Source: an uncultured Anaerolineae bacterium (GTDB lineage: Bacteria; Chloroflexota; Anaerolineae; Aggregatilineales; Phototrophicaceae). Taken from it: DNA of 64,000 nt. The DNA lies in contig CAKQCB010000006.1 of assembly GCA_934216615.1 (NCBI GenBank), forward strand, positions 1 through 64,000, given 5' to 3'. The translations under genes were made by a program, and so were the position numbers. Below the pieces are notes generated by a model. The model saw only the letters and a program-made list of their open reading frames with translations, searched no databases and had not been told where the DNA came from. This document shows positions 54,293 to 61,797 of the stretch, one piece after another (the first letter of the stretch is position 1; each line of letters opens with the position of its first letter).

Positions 54293-55213
54293 ATGGGGAA
54301 ATTGTCATTTCGGACAAAAAAATGGGAACAGAAAATCCAAGCCTTAGATGCTGAAAAGGATGCGGAAGAAATTGTGTCGTTGTTGATCGCACATGTCTTT
54401 TCATTGGATATCTTCCTTTCAACCGAGATGGCACAACTGCGCACGTTCACCATCCCGTCGATCTCGAAAATTTTGCATCACAGCCGACAATACGAACATA
54501 ACAGCTTGAAACGCATGGATGACACCAAAGCGATTTTAGGTGAGATGGGCATTGAGGGGATGGACTCAGAGCGGGGCAAAGCGGCGACTGAACATCTGAA
54601 TAACATCCATGCGTTTTACCGCATCACCAATGACGATTATCTCTATACGCTCAGCACCTTCATCTTCGACCCCCGCCTATGGCTAGAGCGCTTCGGTTGG
54701 CGACAATTGACCGACCATGAGCAGAATGCGCTGTATCACCGTTACCGCAAAATGGGCGAGGCGATGCACATCCAAGACATTCCCGACACATGGCAAAAAC
54801 TTTGGGCTTGGCGTGTTGCGTATGAAAAGACACACCAGCAATATGACCCGGCCAATACACAGGTTTCTCTAGGGTTGCTGAATGGGGCATCCCAAATGGT
54901 TCCGCCGTTGTTGAAAGGGGTGATGAGTCCGATCACGATCAGCTTGTTCGACGCCAACCTAGAAGCGAACTTAGGCCTCAAAAAGCCGAACCTGTTGGCG
55001 CGTGGGCTGACGCGCGCCGTGATGCAGGTATATCGTTTTGCAGGGCGGTTCTTCAACCTATGGGAAGAAGATAGCTTTGTCGATTCTAAGCTCATGACGC
55101 ACATGGAAACCTACCCACACGGCTATCAACTTTGGGAACTGGGGCCGGATAATCTTGTGAAGCATCTGTACCCAGAAAAATTTGCTCACCCTGTCGCCGA
55201 AGGTGCAGATTAG
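54293..55213 (+). CDS. Oxygenase MpaB family protein (DUF2236)
   Basis: 306 residues from the ATG at 54293, nine bases after GAGG; TTG 54278 and GTG 54284 are in-frame alternatives. The segment HAFYRITNDDYLYTLSTFIFDP followed by FGWRQLTDHEQ (quoted in parts, residues about 105-150) matches the DUF2236/MpaB family, whose members include fungal MpaB and latex-clearing oxygenases that bind heme. No signal peptide is visible. It is divergent from a TetR regulator and has a strong promoter, so it is probably induced by a ligand. Substrate unknown. Confidence 0.82.
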   Translation: MGKLSFRTKKWEQKIQALDAEKDAEEIVSLLIAHVFSLDIFLSTEMAQLRTFTIPSISKILHHSRQYEHNSLKRMDDTKAILGEMGIEGMDSERGKAATEHLNNIHAFYRITNDDYLYTLSTFIFDPRLWLERFGWRQLTDHEQNALYHRYRKMGEAMHIQDIPDTWQKLWAWRVAYEKTHQQYDPANTQVSLGLLNGASQMVPPLLKGVMSPITISLFDANLEANLGLKKPNLLARGLTRAVMQVYRFAGRFFNLWEEDSFVDSKLMTHMETYPHGYQLWELGPDNLVKHLYPEKFAHPVAEGAD

Positions 55214-55246
55214 TCAATTCCCCGCTCATCTTGAAAGAGCAAAAAG

Positions 55247-55281
55247 CACAGGGGCGCGACTATAAATCCCCTGTGTTTTTT
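55247..55281 (+). terminator. Intrinsic terminator after the MpaB-family gene
   Basis: CACAGGGG (55247-55254) pairs with CCCCTGTG (55268-55275), followed by TTTTTT. Confidence 0.88.
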
Positions 55282-55369
55282 ATTCTTCAGACCGCATGGC
55301 ATGGTGAAATCGCCTAAGAAGGCCTAAGATAGGGGAATCACTGTAAAACAAAGTCAAAGGAAATTTTAA

Positions 55370-55957
55370 ATGGCAATTGATTTTCAACCCGTTGATAACA
55401 ACGAGGTAATCCTCCATGAGTTCGCGCAGCAGTTCAGCGTCCAAGACCTGCGCGAGGCCACCCATGCCAGCATCGATCATATTCTCAGTATCATTGATGG
55501 TTTGAGCGATACACAGGTGACCTTTGTGCCGTATGACCCTGAAGCGAATGACCCCCACGCCAGCCCTGAAGAACAATATGTCGGTTGGACATTGGCGCAT
55601 CTGGCGGTACACGTCACGGCGTCCAGCGAAGAATATGCCACGTACAGCTCATTTTTAGCACGCGGAATTCCCTACGGGCCAGAACCGCGTTTGCGTTATG
55701 AAACCCACTGGACAGAATTGACAACCGCCGCCCAAGTGATCCAGCGTTTGGAAGAAAGTCGGCGGATGCGCATCGCCTATTTAGATGCGTGGCCGGACAC
55801 CCCGCACTTCGACGTGTATCGCGAAATCACCGACGGTTACCGCGAAAAGTTTGGTGAACAAAACGCAAAATCCTCATTTTTGTTGGGCTTGTGGCACGAA
55901 GTCGGACATCATGCCCAAATTGCTGAAGTTGCACGGCAAGCGCGTGAAGCAAAATAA
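55370..55957 (+). CDS. DinB-like superfamily protein
   Basis: 195 residues of helical sequence typical of the DinB/YfiT four-helix bundle. Metal-binding His are expected in LAHLAVHVTASSEEY near residue 85 and in the C-terminal HEVGHHAQIAEVARQAR, both present. Members include thiol-dependent transferases and stress proteins, but this one cannot be assigned a reaction. AAAGGA precedes the ATG. The stop is only eight bases before the -35 of the hisS leader promoter. Confidence 0.85.
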   Translation: MAIDFQPVDNNEVILHEFAQQFSVQDLREATHASIDHILSIIDGLSDTQVTFVPYDPEANDPHASPEEQYVGWTLAHLAVHVTASSEEYATYSSFLARGIPYGPEPRLRYETHWTELTTAAQVIQRLEESRRMRIAYLDAWPDTPHFDVYREITDGYREKFGEQNAKSSFLLGLWHEVGHHAQIAEVARQAREAK

Positions 55958-55965
55958 GAACATGC

Positions 55966-55994
55966 TTGCACCTTGAAGGCGTTTTCAATATACT
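55966..55994 (+). promoter_or_regulatory. Sigma-70 promoter of the hisS attenuator
   Basis: TTGCAC (55966-55971), exactly 17 bases, then TATACT (55989-55994). Transcription would start near 56001, about 26 bases before the leader peptide ATG. Confidence 0.72.
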
Positions 55995-56026
55995 CATATT
56001 TAGGTCTATCGCACTGGAAGAGAATC

Positions 56027-56065
56027 ATGTTGTTCTTACACCATCACCACCTCTATTCTCCATAA
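56027..56065 (+). CDS. Histidine leader peptide (12 residues, four consecutive His)
   Basis: A very short frame encodes MLFLHHHHLYSP and stops at TAA (56063-56065). GGAAG lies six bases before the ATG, a proper ribosome-binding site. The four adjacent His codons (56039-56050) make translation a sensor of charged histidyl-tRNA. The stop codon lies five bases before the antiterminator strand at 56070-56077, the spacing needed for a ribosome at the stop to mask that strand. It is followed by hisS, the histidyl-tRNA synthetase gene, which makes the regulatory logic direct. Confidence 0.9.
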   Translation: MLFLHHHHLYSP

Positions 56066-56069
56066 ACTT

Positions 56070-56121
56070 GACCAACGCCTTATGAGGTTCCCAAAGCGCG
56101 GACGTTGGTCTGCGCTTTTTT
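56070..56121 (+). promoter_or_regulatory. Transcription attenuator controlling hisS
   Basis: Two exclusive hairpins are visible. The antiterminator pairs GACCAACG (56070-56077) with CGTTGGTC (56103-56110). The terminator pairs AAAGCGCGGAC (56093-56103) with GTCTGCGCTTT (56108-56118), 11 pairs with one G-U around a four-base loop, followed by a T run to 56121. Ribosomes stalled at the His codons leave 56070-56077 free, so the antiterminator forms and hisS is read. With ample His-tRNA the ribosome reaches the stop, covers that strand, and the terminator forms. Confidence 0.9.
56093..56121 (+). terminator. Intrinsic terminator of the hisS attenuator
   Basis: An 11-bp stem, GTTG loop and six Ts end 42 bases before the hisS start. 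Confidence 0.9.
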
Positions 56122-56163
56122 GTTGCCTAGTGCCATCCCGCTTTTAGAAAAGGATTTTTCGAA

Positions 56164-57510
56164 ATGCCGCCAAAAATTCAACCTCGCTTGCCTAAAGGAA
56201 TGCGTGACTTCTTACCGCAAACCATGATTAAACGCGATTATGTGTTTGGAATTGTGCGAGACGTTTTTCATCTGTATGGCTTTGAGCCGATCCAAACCCC
56301 AGTTTTAGAACTGTACGAAACTTTGATGGGGAAGTATGGCGAAGATGCTGAAAAACTCATTTTTATGGCACAGCACCCGGGTGGCAAGGAAGAACTGGCA
56401 CTGCGTTATGACCTCACCGTGCCGTTGGCGCGATATGTGGCGATGAACCAGAATGACCTGACGATGCCGTTTAAGCGCTATCAACTGGCACCTGTGTGGC
56501 GGGCGGAACGTCCGCAACGGGGGCGGTATCGCGAGTTTTATCAATGTGATGCGGATATTGTGGGCGTTGCAGGCATGAATGGCGATGCCGAAATTGTCAG
56601 CTTGATCGTGACGGCTTTGCGTCGTCTAGGCTTTGACAAATTCACGGTGAAGATCAATCACCGTCAACTGCTCACGGCGATTGGTTTGTATGCAGGTTTA
56701 GAAGGGGAACCGCTGGCAAACTTGTACCGAAGCATCGACAAGTTCGACAAGATCGGCGCGGAAGGTGTCGAAAAAGAAATGGTCGAGCGCGGGCTACCGA
56801 AAGAGGTTGTCTCTAACGTCATGGGCTTAATTTTGAGCGAAGGCGCAGGCTTAGAAAAACTTGAGAATGTGGCGAAAGTCTTGTTGGCGCAACCTAACGA
56901 TTCGACCGAAGCATCTTATAAAGCGATTGCCGAACTTCGTCAGCTTGCCAGCTACTTACAAACTTACGGCGTGAACCCTGAAAACTACGACATCGACTTC
57001 ACGATGGTGCGGGGCTTAGGCTATTACACAGGGCCGATTTTTGAAACCGTCATCACAGAGCCAAACCTCGGCAGCGTGACGGGGGGCGGTCGTTATGATG
57101 ATCTGGTCGGCTTGTTCCGTGGTGAAAGTTTGCCGACGACCGGCACTTCATTGGGCATCGAACGCATCATTGACCTGATGGATGTTTTGAACCTGTACCC
57201 GTCCGACATGAGCGGGACGGTGATCGAAGTGTTCGTCACGGTGTTCGATGAGGCGTCACGTGTTGAATCAATGCGGTTGTTGAGCGAGTTACGTCAGGCG
57301 GGCATCCGCACAGACATCTATTTGCAAGACAAAAATTTGGGTAAACAATTCGCCTTGGCTGACAAAAAGGGTATTCCGTTGGTGGTTATTTTAGGGCCAG
57401 AAGAAATCGCCAATGGGAATGTCAAGATCAAGCGTTTGAGCGACGGCCAAGAAGTGATGATCGAACGTGCCCAACTGGTGGAACAGGTCAAAGCGCAGAT
57501 CACCCGTTAA
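56164..57510 (+). CDS. hisS: Histidine-tRNA ligase
   Basis: 448 residues, the usual length. It charges tRNA-His with histidine in the cytoplasm. Class II motifs are clear: motif 1 region PKGMRDFLPQ at the N-terminus, motif 2 WRAERPQRGRYREFYQCDAD near residue 120, and the HisRS signatures RGLGYYTGPIFE near 285 and GGGRYDDLVGLF near 305. The C-terminal anticodon-binding domain spans about 355-440. AAGGA precedes the ATG. The 98 bases upstream carry a His leader peptide and attenuator, so expression should rise when charged tRNA-His falls. Confidence 0.97.
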   Translation: MPPKIQPRLPKGMRDFLPQTMIKRDYVFGIVRDVFHLYGFEPIQTPVLELYETLMGKYGEDAEKLIFMAQHPGGKEELALRYDLTVPLARYVAMNQNDLTMPFKRYQLAPVWRAERPQRGRYREFYQCDADIVGVAGMNGDAEIVSLIVTALRRLGFDKFTVKINHRQLLTAIGLYAGLEGEPLANLYRSIDKFDKIGAEGVEKEMVERGLPKEVVSNVMGLILSEGAGLEKLENVAKVLLAQPNDSTEASYKAIAELRQLASYLQTYGVNPENYDIDFTMVRGLGYYTGPIFETVITEPNLGSVTGGGRYDDLVGLFRGESLPTTGTSLGIERIIDLMDVLNLYPSDMSGTVIEVFVTVFDEASRVESMRLLSELRQAGIRTDIYLQDKNLGKQFALADKKGIPLVVILGPEEIANGNVKIKRLSDGQEVMIERAQLVEQVKAQITR

Positions 57511-57551
57511 TGTCTGTAAACTGAAATACAGCGAAAATTTTATCAACAAAG

Positions 57552-57598
57552 ACAATCCATCCTCATGAAATTCATAGGATTTCGTGGGGGTGGATTGT
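57552..57598 (+). terminator. Hairpin after hisS
   Basis: ACAATCCA (57552-57559) pairs with TGGATTGT (57591-57598), and inner stretches TCATGAAA and TTTCGTGG extend the stem. The T run is weak. Confidence 0.6.
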
Positions 57599-57664
57599 TG
57601 CTATAGAGGCCAAAATCGGGTATCTTTAGATAGAACAAATGAGCGATCTTTTTAAGCGAGGTGT

Positions 57665-58114
57665 ATGATGTCAGTACCACCCCCTGTAGATTTTCTCAGC
57701 GCTTCTCCTTGGCTTCCTAGTGGAGATGATTTCGACGCATCGGTTGATTTTTATGTGAATACGTTAGGTTTTAACATGACCTACCGCAGTGATGGGCCAG
57801 CGCCAATGGCTGTGATGGCGCGCGGCGACGTTCGTTTGTACCTCGCCCGTTTCGCCGACCAACAGTACATTAACAACACCATGCTCTTACTTCAAGTTGA
57901 TGATGTTGATCGTTTGCACCAACAATATGTCGAAAAAGGGATTTTGCCTTATACCGCTGATGTCACCACTTCAGGGATCACTGACGTGAATGATACCGAT
58001 TGGGGATCACGCGAGTTCGTAGTACGCGACGTTGCAGGCGTTTGCATCCACTTTTATCAATGGCGTAGTTACCACATGCGCACTTTCCTTCAGTTTGAAG
58101 AACGTATTTATTAA
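57665..58114 (+). CDS. VOC-superfamily protein (glyoxalase/bleomycin-resistance fold)
   Basis: 149 residues with the two-module VOC pattern: ASPWLPSGDDFDASVDFYVNTLGF at the start (key part DASVDFYVNTLGF), VRLYLARFADQQYI in the middle, and WGSREFVVRDVAGVCIHFYQW at the C-terminus (key part REFVVRDVAG). Metal ligands cannot be confirmed. GAGGTG precedes two adjacent ATGs (57665, 57668). It is the first gene of a tight operon with three more genes. Candidates are antibiotic binding or an unknown dioxygenase or isomerase role. Confidence 0.87.
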   Translation: MMSVPPPVDFLSASPWLPSGDDFDASVDFYVNTLGFNMTYRSDGPAPMAVMARGDVRLYLARFADQQYINNTMLLLQVDDVDRLHQQYVEKGILPYTADVTTSGITDVNDTDWGSREFVVRDVAGVCIHFYQWRSYHMRTFLQFEERIY

Positions 58115-58122
58115 GGCTCACG

Positions 58123-58941
58123 ATGACGATTTCAATCACCAAAGCACGCGACTATGTGTATCAACAGGGACGACTGTATGAGAGCGCCTTATTTGGCTAT
58201 CTCTTTGAGGGGCGTTCTATTGAAAAAGTCCATGATGCCTTGCGCGCCTATCGTAACCCTGACGGCGGTTGGGGGCATGGGATGGAGATGGATTTACGCA
58301 CGCCGGATTCTAACCCTGCGGCTTTAGAATATGCGTTGGGGTTTGTGAACAATTGGAATTTGCCCGCAGGGGATTTGTTTGAGGGTGCGTCCGCGTGGGT
58401 GGTGAGCCAGGCAAACCCTGATGGCACCCTGCGTAACCCCGACAGTTTGTTTGATTATCCGATTGCGCCTTGGTGGGTCGAAATGAAAGGGCAAACAGCG
58501 CCATCTTCGATTGTGGGCAACCTCAACAAGCTAGGATTAGCGACGAAGGAACTGCTTCAACTGGGCGAAACATACGCTCAAAATTACTTGAAACTTGAAA
58601 ATATCGCCGCCAATGAGTGGTTTTTTATGGCGTATCACGGCTATCACTATTATATGTATACCTCGTCTGAAGCGCAGTTTCACGACGCCGTGATTGAGAA
58701 TATGCGCACTTGTGCTGACACGATGCCCGATAATCAGCTTTACAGCGTGTTGAGTTTTGCATCCACGCCCGACACCCCTTTTGCAAAAGCGCTTCCTGAA
58801 CTGGTCACCCGCGCTTTAGATTATGCGCAGGCGCATCAGCAAGCGGAAGGTCATTGGCTGGATCAGCATGGGTTGAGTGGATGGTACCCACACGTCACGT
58901 TATTAACCTTGTATGCCTTACGCTCACACGGACGTTTATAA
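58123..58941 (+). CDS. Prenyltransferase/squalene-cyclase-like alpha/alpha toroid protein
   Basis: 272 helical residues, starting eight bases after the VOC gene. The segment ALRAYRNPDGGWGHGMEMDLRTPDSNP (key part NPDGGWGHGME) near residues 40-65 resembles the NPDGGW/QxxDGSW-type repeat found in squalene cyclase and prenyltransferase toroids, and QANPDGTLRNPDS and AEGHWLDQHGLSGWYP are further similar turns. No cyclase DXDD acid motif is visible, so catalysis is doubtful. Function unknown. Confidence 0.75.
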   Translation: MTISITKARDYVYQQGRLYESALFGYLFEGRSIEKVHDALRAYRNPDGGWGHGMEMDLRTPDSNPAALEYALGFVNNWNLPAGDLFEGASAWVVSQANPDGTLRNPDSLFDYPIAPWWVEMKGQTAPSSIVGNLNKLGLATKELLQLGETYAQNYLKLENIAANEWFFMAYHGYHYYMYTSSEAQFHDAVIENMRTCADTMPDNQLYSVLSFASTPDTPFAKALPELVTRALDYAQAHQQAEGHWLDQHGLSGWYPHVTLLTLYALRSHGRL

Positions 58942-58953
58942 GGAGACGCTGAT

Positions 58954-59523
58954 ATGACGCGCAAGATCGTGTATTCGATCATGACTTCTTTGGACGGGTA
59001 TATCGAAGATGCCAGCGGAAACTTCGACTTTTTAGCGCCAGATGAAGAACTACACCATTACGCCAATGAACTAGAGAAAGCCGTAGATACACATATCTAC
59101 GGGCGCAATATGTACGAGATTATGCACGCGGGTTGGTCGATCTCTTATGACGATGTGCCGAATACCCCTCAAGAAGTGCTGGACTATGCGACGCTTTGGA
59201 AGAAGATTCAGAAAGTGGTATTTTCGACCACATTAGATCATGTGGAAGGAAAGGCGCGTCTGTTAAGAGGGAATATCCCCGCCGAAGTCGCGCGCTTAAA
59301 AGCAGAAACAGGCGGTGATATTTCTATCAGTGGGGCGGGTATAGCCGCATCTTTTTTAGAGTTGGGCTTGGTTGATGAAATCTGCTTTTTTGTGTTTCCG
59401 ATCCTCTTAGGGGATGGAAAACCTGCATTGCCGAAACATCTGTCCCGCATGTCGTTGGAGTTGACCGAAACGCGCACGTTTCAATCCGGCGTGGTGATGC
59501 TGTGGTATAAAATCCGTTCTTGA
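58954..59523 (+). CDS. Dihydrofolate reductase family protein (RibD C-terminal type), first of two
   Basis: 189 residues. MTSLDGYIEDASGNFDF at the N-terminus, DTHIYGRNMYEIMH near residue 45, ISISGAGIAASFLELGLVDEICFFVFPILLGDG near 125-155 (key parts GAGIAASFLELGLVDE and PILLGDG) are family hallmarks. Members use NADPH to reduce pterin-like or other substrates; most are of unknown substrate and are not the essential DHFR. It starts 12 bases after the toroid gene. Confidence 0.92.
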   Translation: MTRKIVYSIMTSLDGYIEDASGNFDFLAPDEELHHYANELEKAVDTHIYGRNMYEIMHAGWSISYDDVPNTPQEVLDYATLWKKIQKVVFSTTLDHVEGKARLLRGNIPAEVARLKAETGGDISISGAGIAASFLELGLVDEICFFVFPILLGDGKPALPKHLSRMSLELTETRTFQSGVVMLWYKIRS

Positions 59524-59542
59524 GAGGAGCAAAAATAAACGC

Positions 59543-60097
59543 ATGGCAAAATTAGTCGCTTTTTTAATGCTCACTTTAGACGGTTATAGTGCCGACGAAA
59601 ACGGCGGTATTGATTGGCATGTGGTGGATGATGAATTTAACGAATTTGCGCTTGCGCAGTTGAATTCGGCCAGTTTTTTAGTTTTTGGACGCAATACCTA
59701 CGAGGGCATGGTGGAGTATTGGACATCCCCCGAAGCGATGCAGAATGATCCGTTGGTTGCGGAAAAGATGAACACTCTGCCTAAAGTCGTCCTGTCGCAC
59801 ACGCTCTCACAGGTGACATGGGCGAATACGCGCTTAATCAAAACCCAGATTGTAGAAGAATTTACCCAACTCAAAGCCGAGCAAGAAAAAGACCTGATCA
59901 TCATGGGAAGTTCTAAACTGTGCGCTTCTTTGATCAACTTGGGCTTAATTGATGAGTTCCGCTTGATGTTCAACCCCATCATTTTAGGCAAGGGGATTTC
60001 TGCTTTCATGGGGGCGCGGACTTTAAACGATCTGCGTCATACCGAAACGCGCTTCTTTGAATCTGGAAATGTCTTGCAGATTTATCGTCGTCGTTAA
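59543..60097 (+). CDS. Dihydrofolate reductase family protein, second of two
   Basis: 184 residues, paralogue of the previous gene: MLTLDGYSADENGGIDWHV, FLVFGRNTYEGMVEYW, LIIMGSSKLCASLINLGLIDEFRLMFNPIILGKG (key parts GSSKLCASLINLGLIDE and PIILGKG). The two genes are 19 bases apart with a GAGAGGAG site between them. The paired paralogues may act on different substrates or form a heterodimer. It closes the operon and shares a bidirectional terminator with the E3 gene. Confidence 0.92.
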   Translation: MAKLVAFLMLTLDGYSADENGGIDWHVVDDEFNEFALAQLNSASFLVFGRNTYEGMVEYWTSPEAMQNDPLVAEKMNTLPKVVLSHTLSQVTWANTRLIKTQIVEEFTQLKAEQEKDLIIMGSSKLCASLINLGLIDEFRLMFNPIILGKGISAFMGARTLNDLRHTETRFFESGNVLQIYRRR

Positions 60098-60101
60098 AAC
60101 A

Positions 60102-60129
60102 AAAACGTCCGGCATACACCGGACGTTTT
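60102..60129. terminator. Bidirectional intrinsic terminator
   Basis: AAAACGTCCGG (60102-60112) pairs perfectly with CCGGACGTTTT (60119-60129). It separates the convergent DHFR-family and E3 genes. Confidence 0.92.
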
Positions 60130-60152
60130 ATTTTCCTAAAATCAAGACAAGC

Positions 60153-61556
60153 TTAGAAGTTGATCATGTGGCCTTCGAGACCGTGCGCCGCTTCTTTCAC
60201 CGCTTCACTCAAGGTGGGGTGAGCGTGAACGTTACGGGCAATTTCTTCGGGTGTCAGTTCAGCCAAACGCGCCAACGTCAATTCGGGCAGCAGTTCGGTC
60301 ACGTCAGGGCCGATCAAGTGCGCGCCGAGAATTTCACCATATTGTTTATCGCTGATGAGCTTCACAAAACCTGTAGCGTCACCCAAACCATGCGCTTTAC
60401 CGTTGGCTTGGAAGGGGAATTTCGACACGTTAACTTCATAGCCTTTTTCTTTGGCTTGTTTTTCAGTGTAACCAAAGCTGGCAACTTGAGGTTGGCAGTA
60501 CGTGGCACGGGGCATCATGTCGTATTCGAGTTCAACTGTCGGCGCACCGGCGATGTTTTCTGCGGCGATGATACCCATCGCTTCGGCAACGTGTGCTAAC
60601 ATCAAGTTTGCGGTGACATCACCGATTGCGTAGATGTGAGGCACGTTGGTTTGCATCTTGCTGTTGATTTCGATAGCGCCACGTTCGGTGACGTTGACGC
60701 CCGTATTTTCTAAGCCGTAGCCTTCAACCCGCGCTTTAAAGCCGATGGCTTGCATGATCTTGTCGGCTTCTAATACTTGTTGTTGACCGTCCCCTGTTGT
60801 GACGGTGACTTTGACGCCTGAGCCTGTATCTTCAATATGATCGACGCGGGTCTTGGTCATGACTTTGACGCCGAGTTTCTTATATTGTTTTTCCAGTTCG
60901 GCAGAGACTTCTTCATCTTCGAGCGGAAGCAGACGATCCAAGAACTCGACAATGGTCACGTCTACATCATAGTTGGCATGAACATACGCGAATTCGACGC
61001 CAATTGCTCCACCGCCTGCGATGATGATCGACTTGGGCAGGTTGTCCGCCATGATCTGTTCTTCATACGTGACGACGCGCTCGCTCAGTTGGGTGTTGGG
61101 AATCAAACGGGTGGTTGCGCCCGGTGCCAAAATGGCGTGCTTAAATTCGATGGTTTCGGTTTTGCCATCATTTAAAGCAACTTCCATGTGGTTGGCATCG
61201 GTGAAGGTGCCCCAACCATCATATTCATCAATCTTGTTCTTGCGCATCAAGAAATGCACGCCTTTAACACGGCCATCTGCAACTTGACGGCTGCGCTTAA
61301 ACGCGGCGCCATAATCAAATGAGATTGCACCGCTAATTTGAATCCCGAATTTTTCACTTTCGTTCTTCAAGACGTGGGCTAATTCTGCGTTACGTAATAA
61401 GGCTTTTGAAGGGATGCAACCGACGTTCAAACACACGCCGCCCCAATATCTCTTTTCAACAATCGCAACTTTAAGCCCTAGTTGGCTGGCACGAATCGCC
61501 GCGACATAACCGCCCGGCCCCGCACCTAAAACAAGGACATCGTATTGTTTCGCCAT
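60153..61556 (-). CDS. lpdA: Dihydrolipoyl dehydrogenase (E3)
   Basis: 467 residues from the ATG at 61556 with AAGG seven bases upstream; a longer frame to 61649 adds an N-terminus foreign to the family. The FAD motif is GAGPGGY at residues 11-17, the redox disulfide is Cys42/Cys47 in [10 protein letters not shown], the NAD motif is [13 protein letters not shown] near 180, and the C-terminal HAHPTLSEA supplies the catalytic His. It reoxidises the lipoyl group of the E2 subunit with NAD+. It is the third gene after E1 beta and E2, separated from E2 by about 240 bases, so it may have its own promoter. Confidence 0.96.
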   Translation of the reverse strand: MAKQYDVLVLGAGPGGYVAAIRASQLGLKVAIVEKRYWGGVCLNVGCIPSKALLRNAELAHVLKNESEKFGIQISGAISFDYGAAFKRSRQVADGRVKGVHFLMRKNKIDEYDGWGTFTDANHMEVALNDGKTETIEFKHAILAPGATTRLIPNTQLSERVVTYEEQIMADNLPKSIIIAGGGAIGVEFAYVHANYDVDVTIVEFLDRLLPLEDEEVSAELEKQYKKLGVKVMTKTRVDHIEDTGSGVKVTVTTGDGQQQVLEADKIMQAIGFKARVEGYGLENTGVNVTERGAIEINSKMQTNVPHIYAIGDVTANLMLAHVAEAMGIIAAENIAGAPTVELEYDMMPRATYCQPQVASFGYTEKQAKEKGYEVNVSKFPFQANGKAHGLGDATGFVKLISDKQYGEILGAHLIGPDVTELLPELTLARLAELTPEEIARNVHAHPTLSEAVKEAAHGLEGHMINF

Positions 61557-61630
61557 ATTTAAACCTTGCTCCCAAATCTGAATTGGTTTGAATGATCGTT
61601 CCATTGTAAAACTTCTGTCGGTTTGGGGAC

Positions 61631-61650
61631 AGTGTTTCTTACGAAACACT
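61631..61650. promoter_or_regulatory. Palindrome in the E2-E3 gap
   Basis: AGTGTTTC (61631-61638) and GAAACACT (61643-61650) are perfect inverted arms around TTAC, 75 bases before the E3 start. It could be an operator or a small hairpin. Confidence 0.45.
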
Positions 61651-61754
61651 TCCCTGCTTAGCCTTCCCGATAAAATATTTTTCGTGCTTCGCAGCGTTCA
61701 GCATTTTAAAACAGGATGAAAATCATGCGTGCTTTGATGCTCTATGCGAGATAA

Positions 61755-61784
61755 ATACCCTATCCTCAGAACTGGATAGGGTAT
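61755..61784 (-). terminator. Hairpin after the E2 gene
   Basis: ATACCCTATCC (61755-61765) pairs perfectly with GGATAGGGTAT (61774-61784), 14 bases past the E2 stop. On the minus strand it is followed by TTTAT only, so termination may be partial, allowing some read-through into E3. Confidence 0.68.
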
Positions 61785-61797
61785 GATCTCTTTTTGC

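Noticed and set aside
60057-60599. 180-codon plus-strand frame opposite the E3 gene
   Set aside because: It is antisense to the strongly supported dihydrolipoyl dehydrogenase and crosses the bidirectional terminator.
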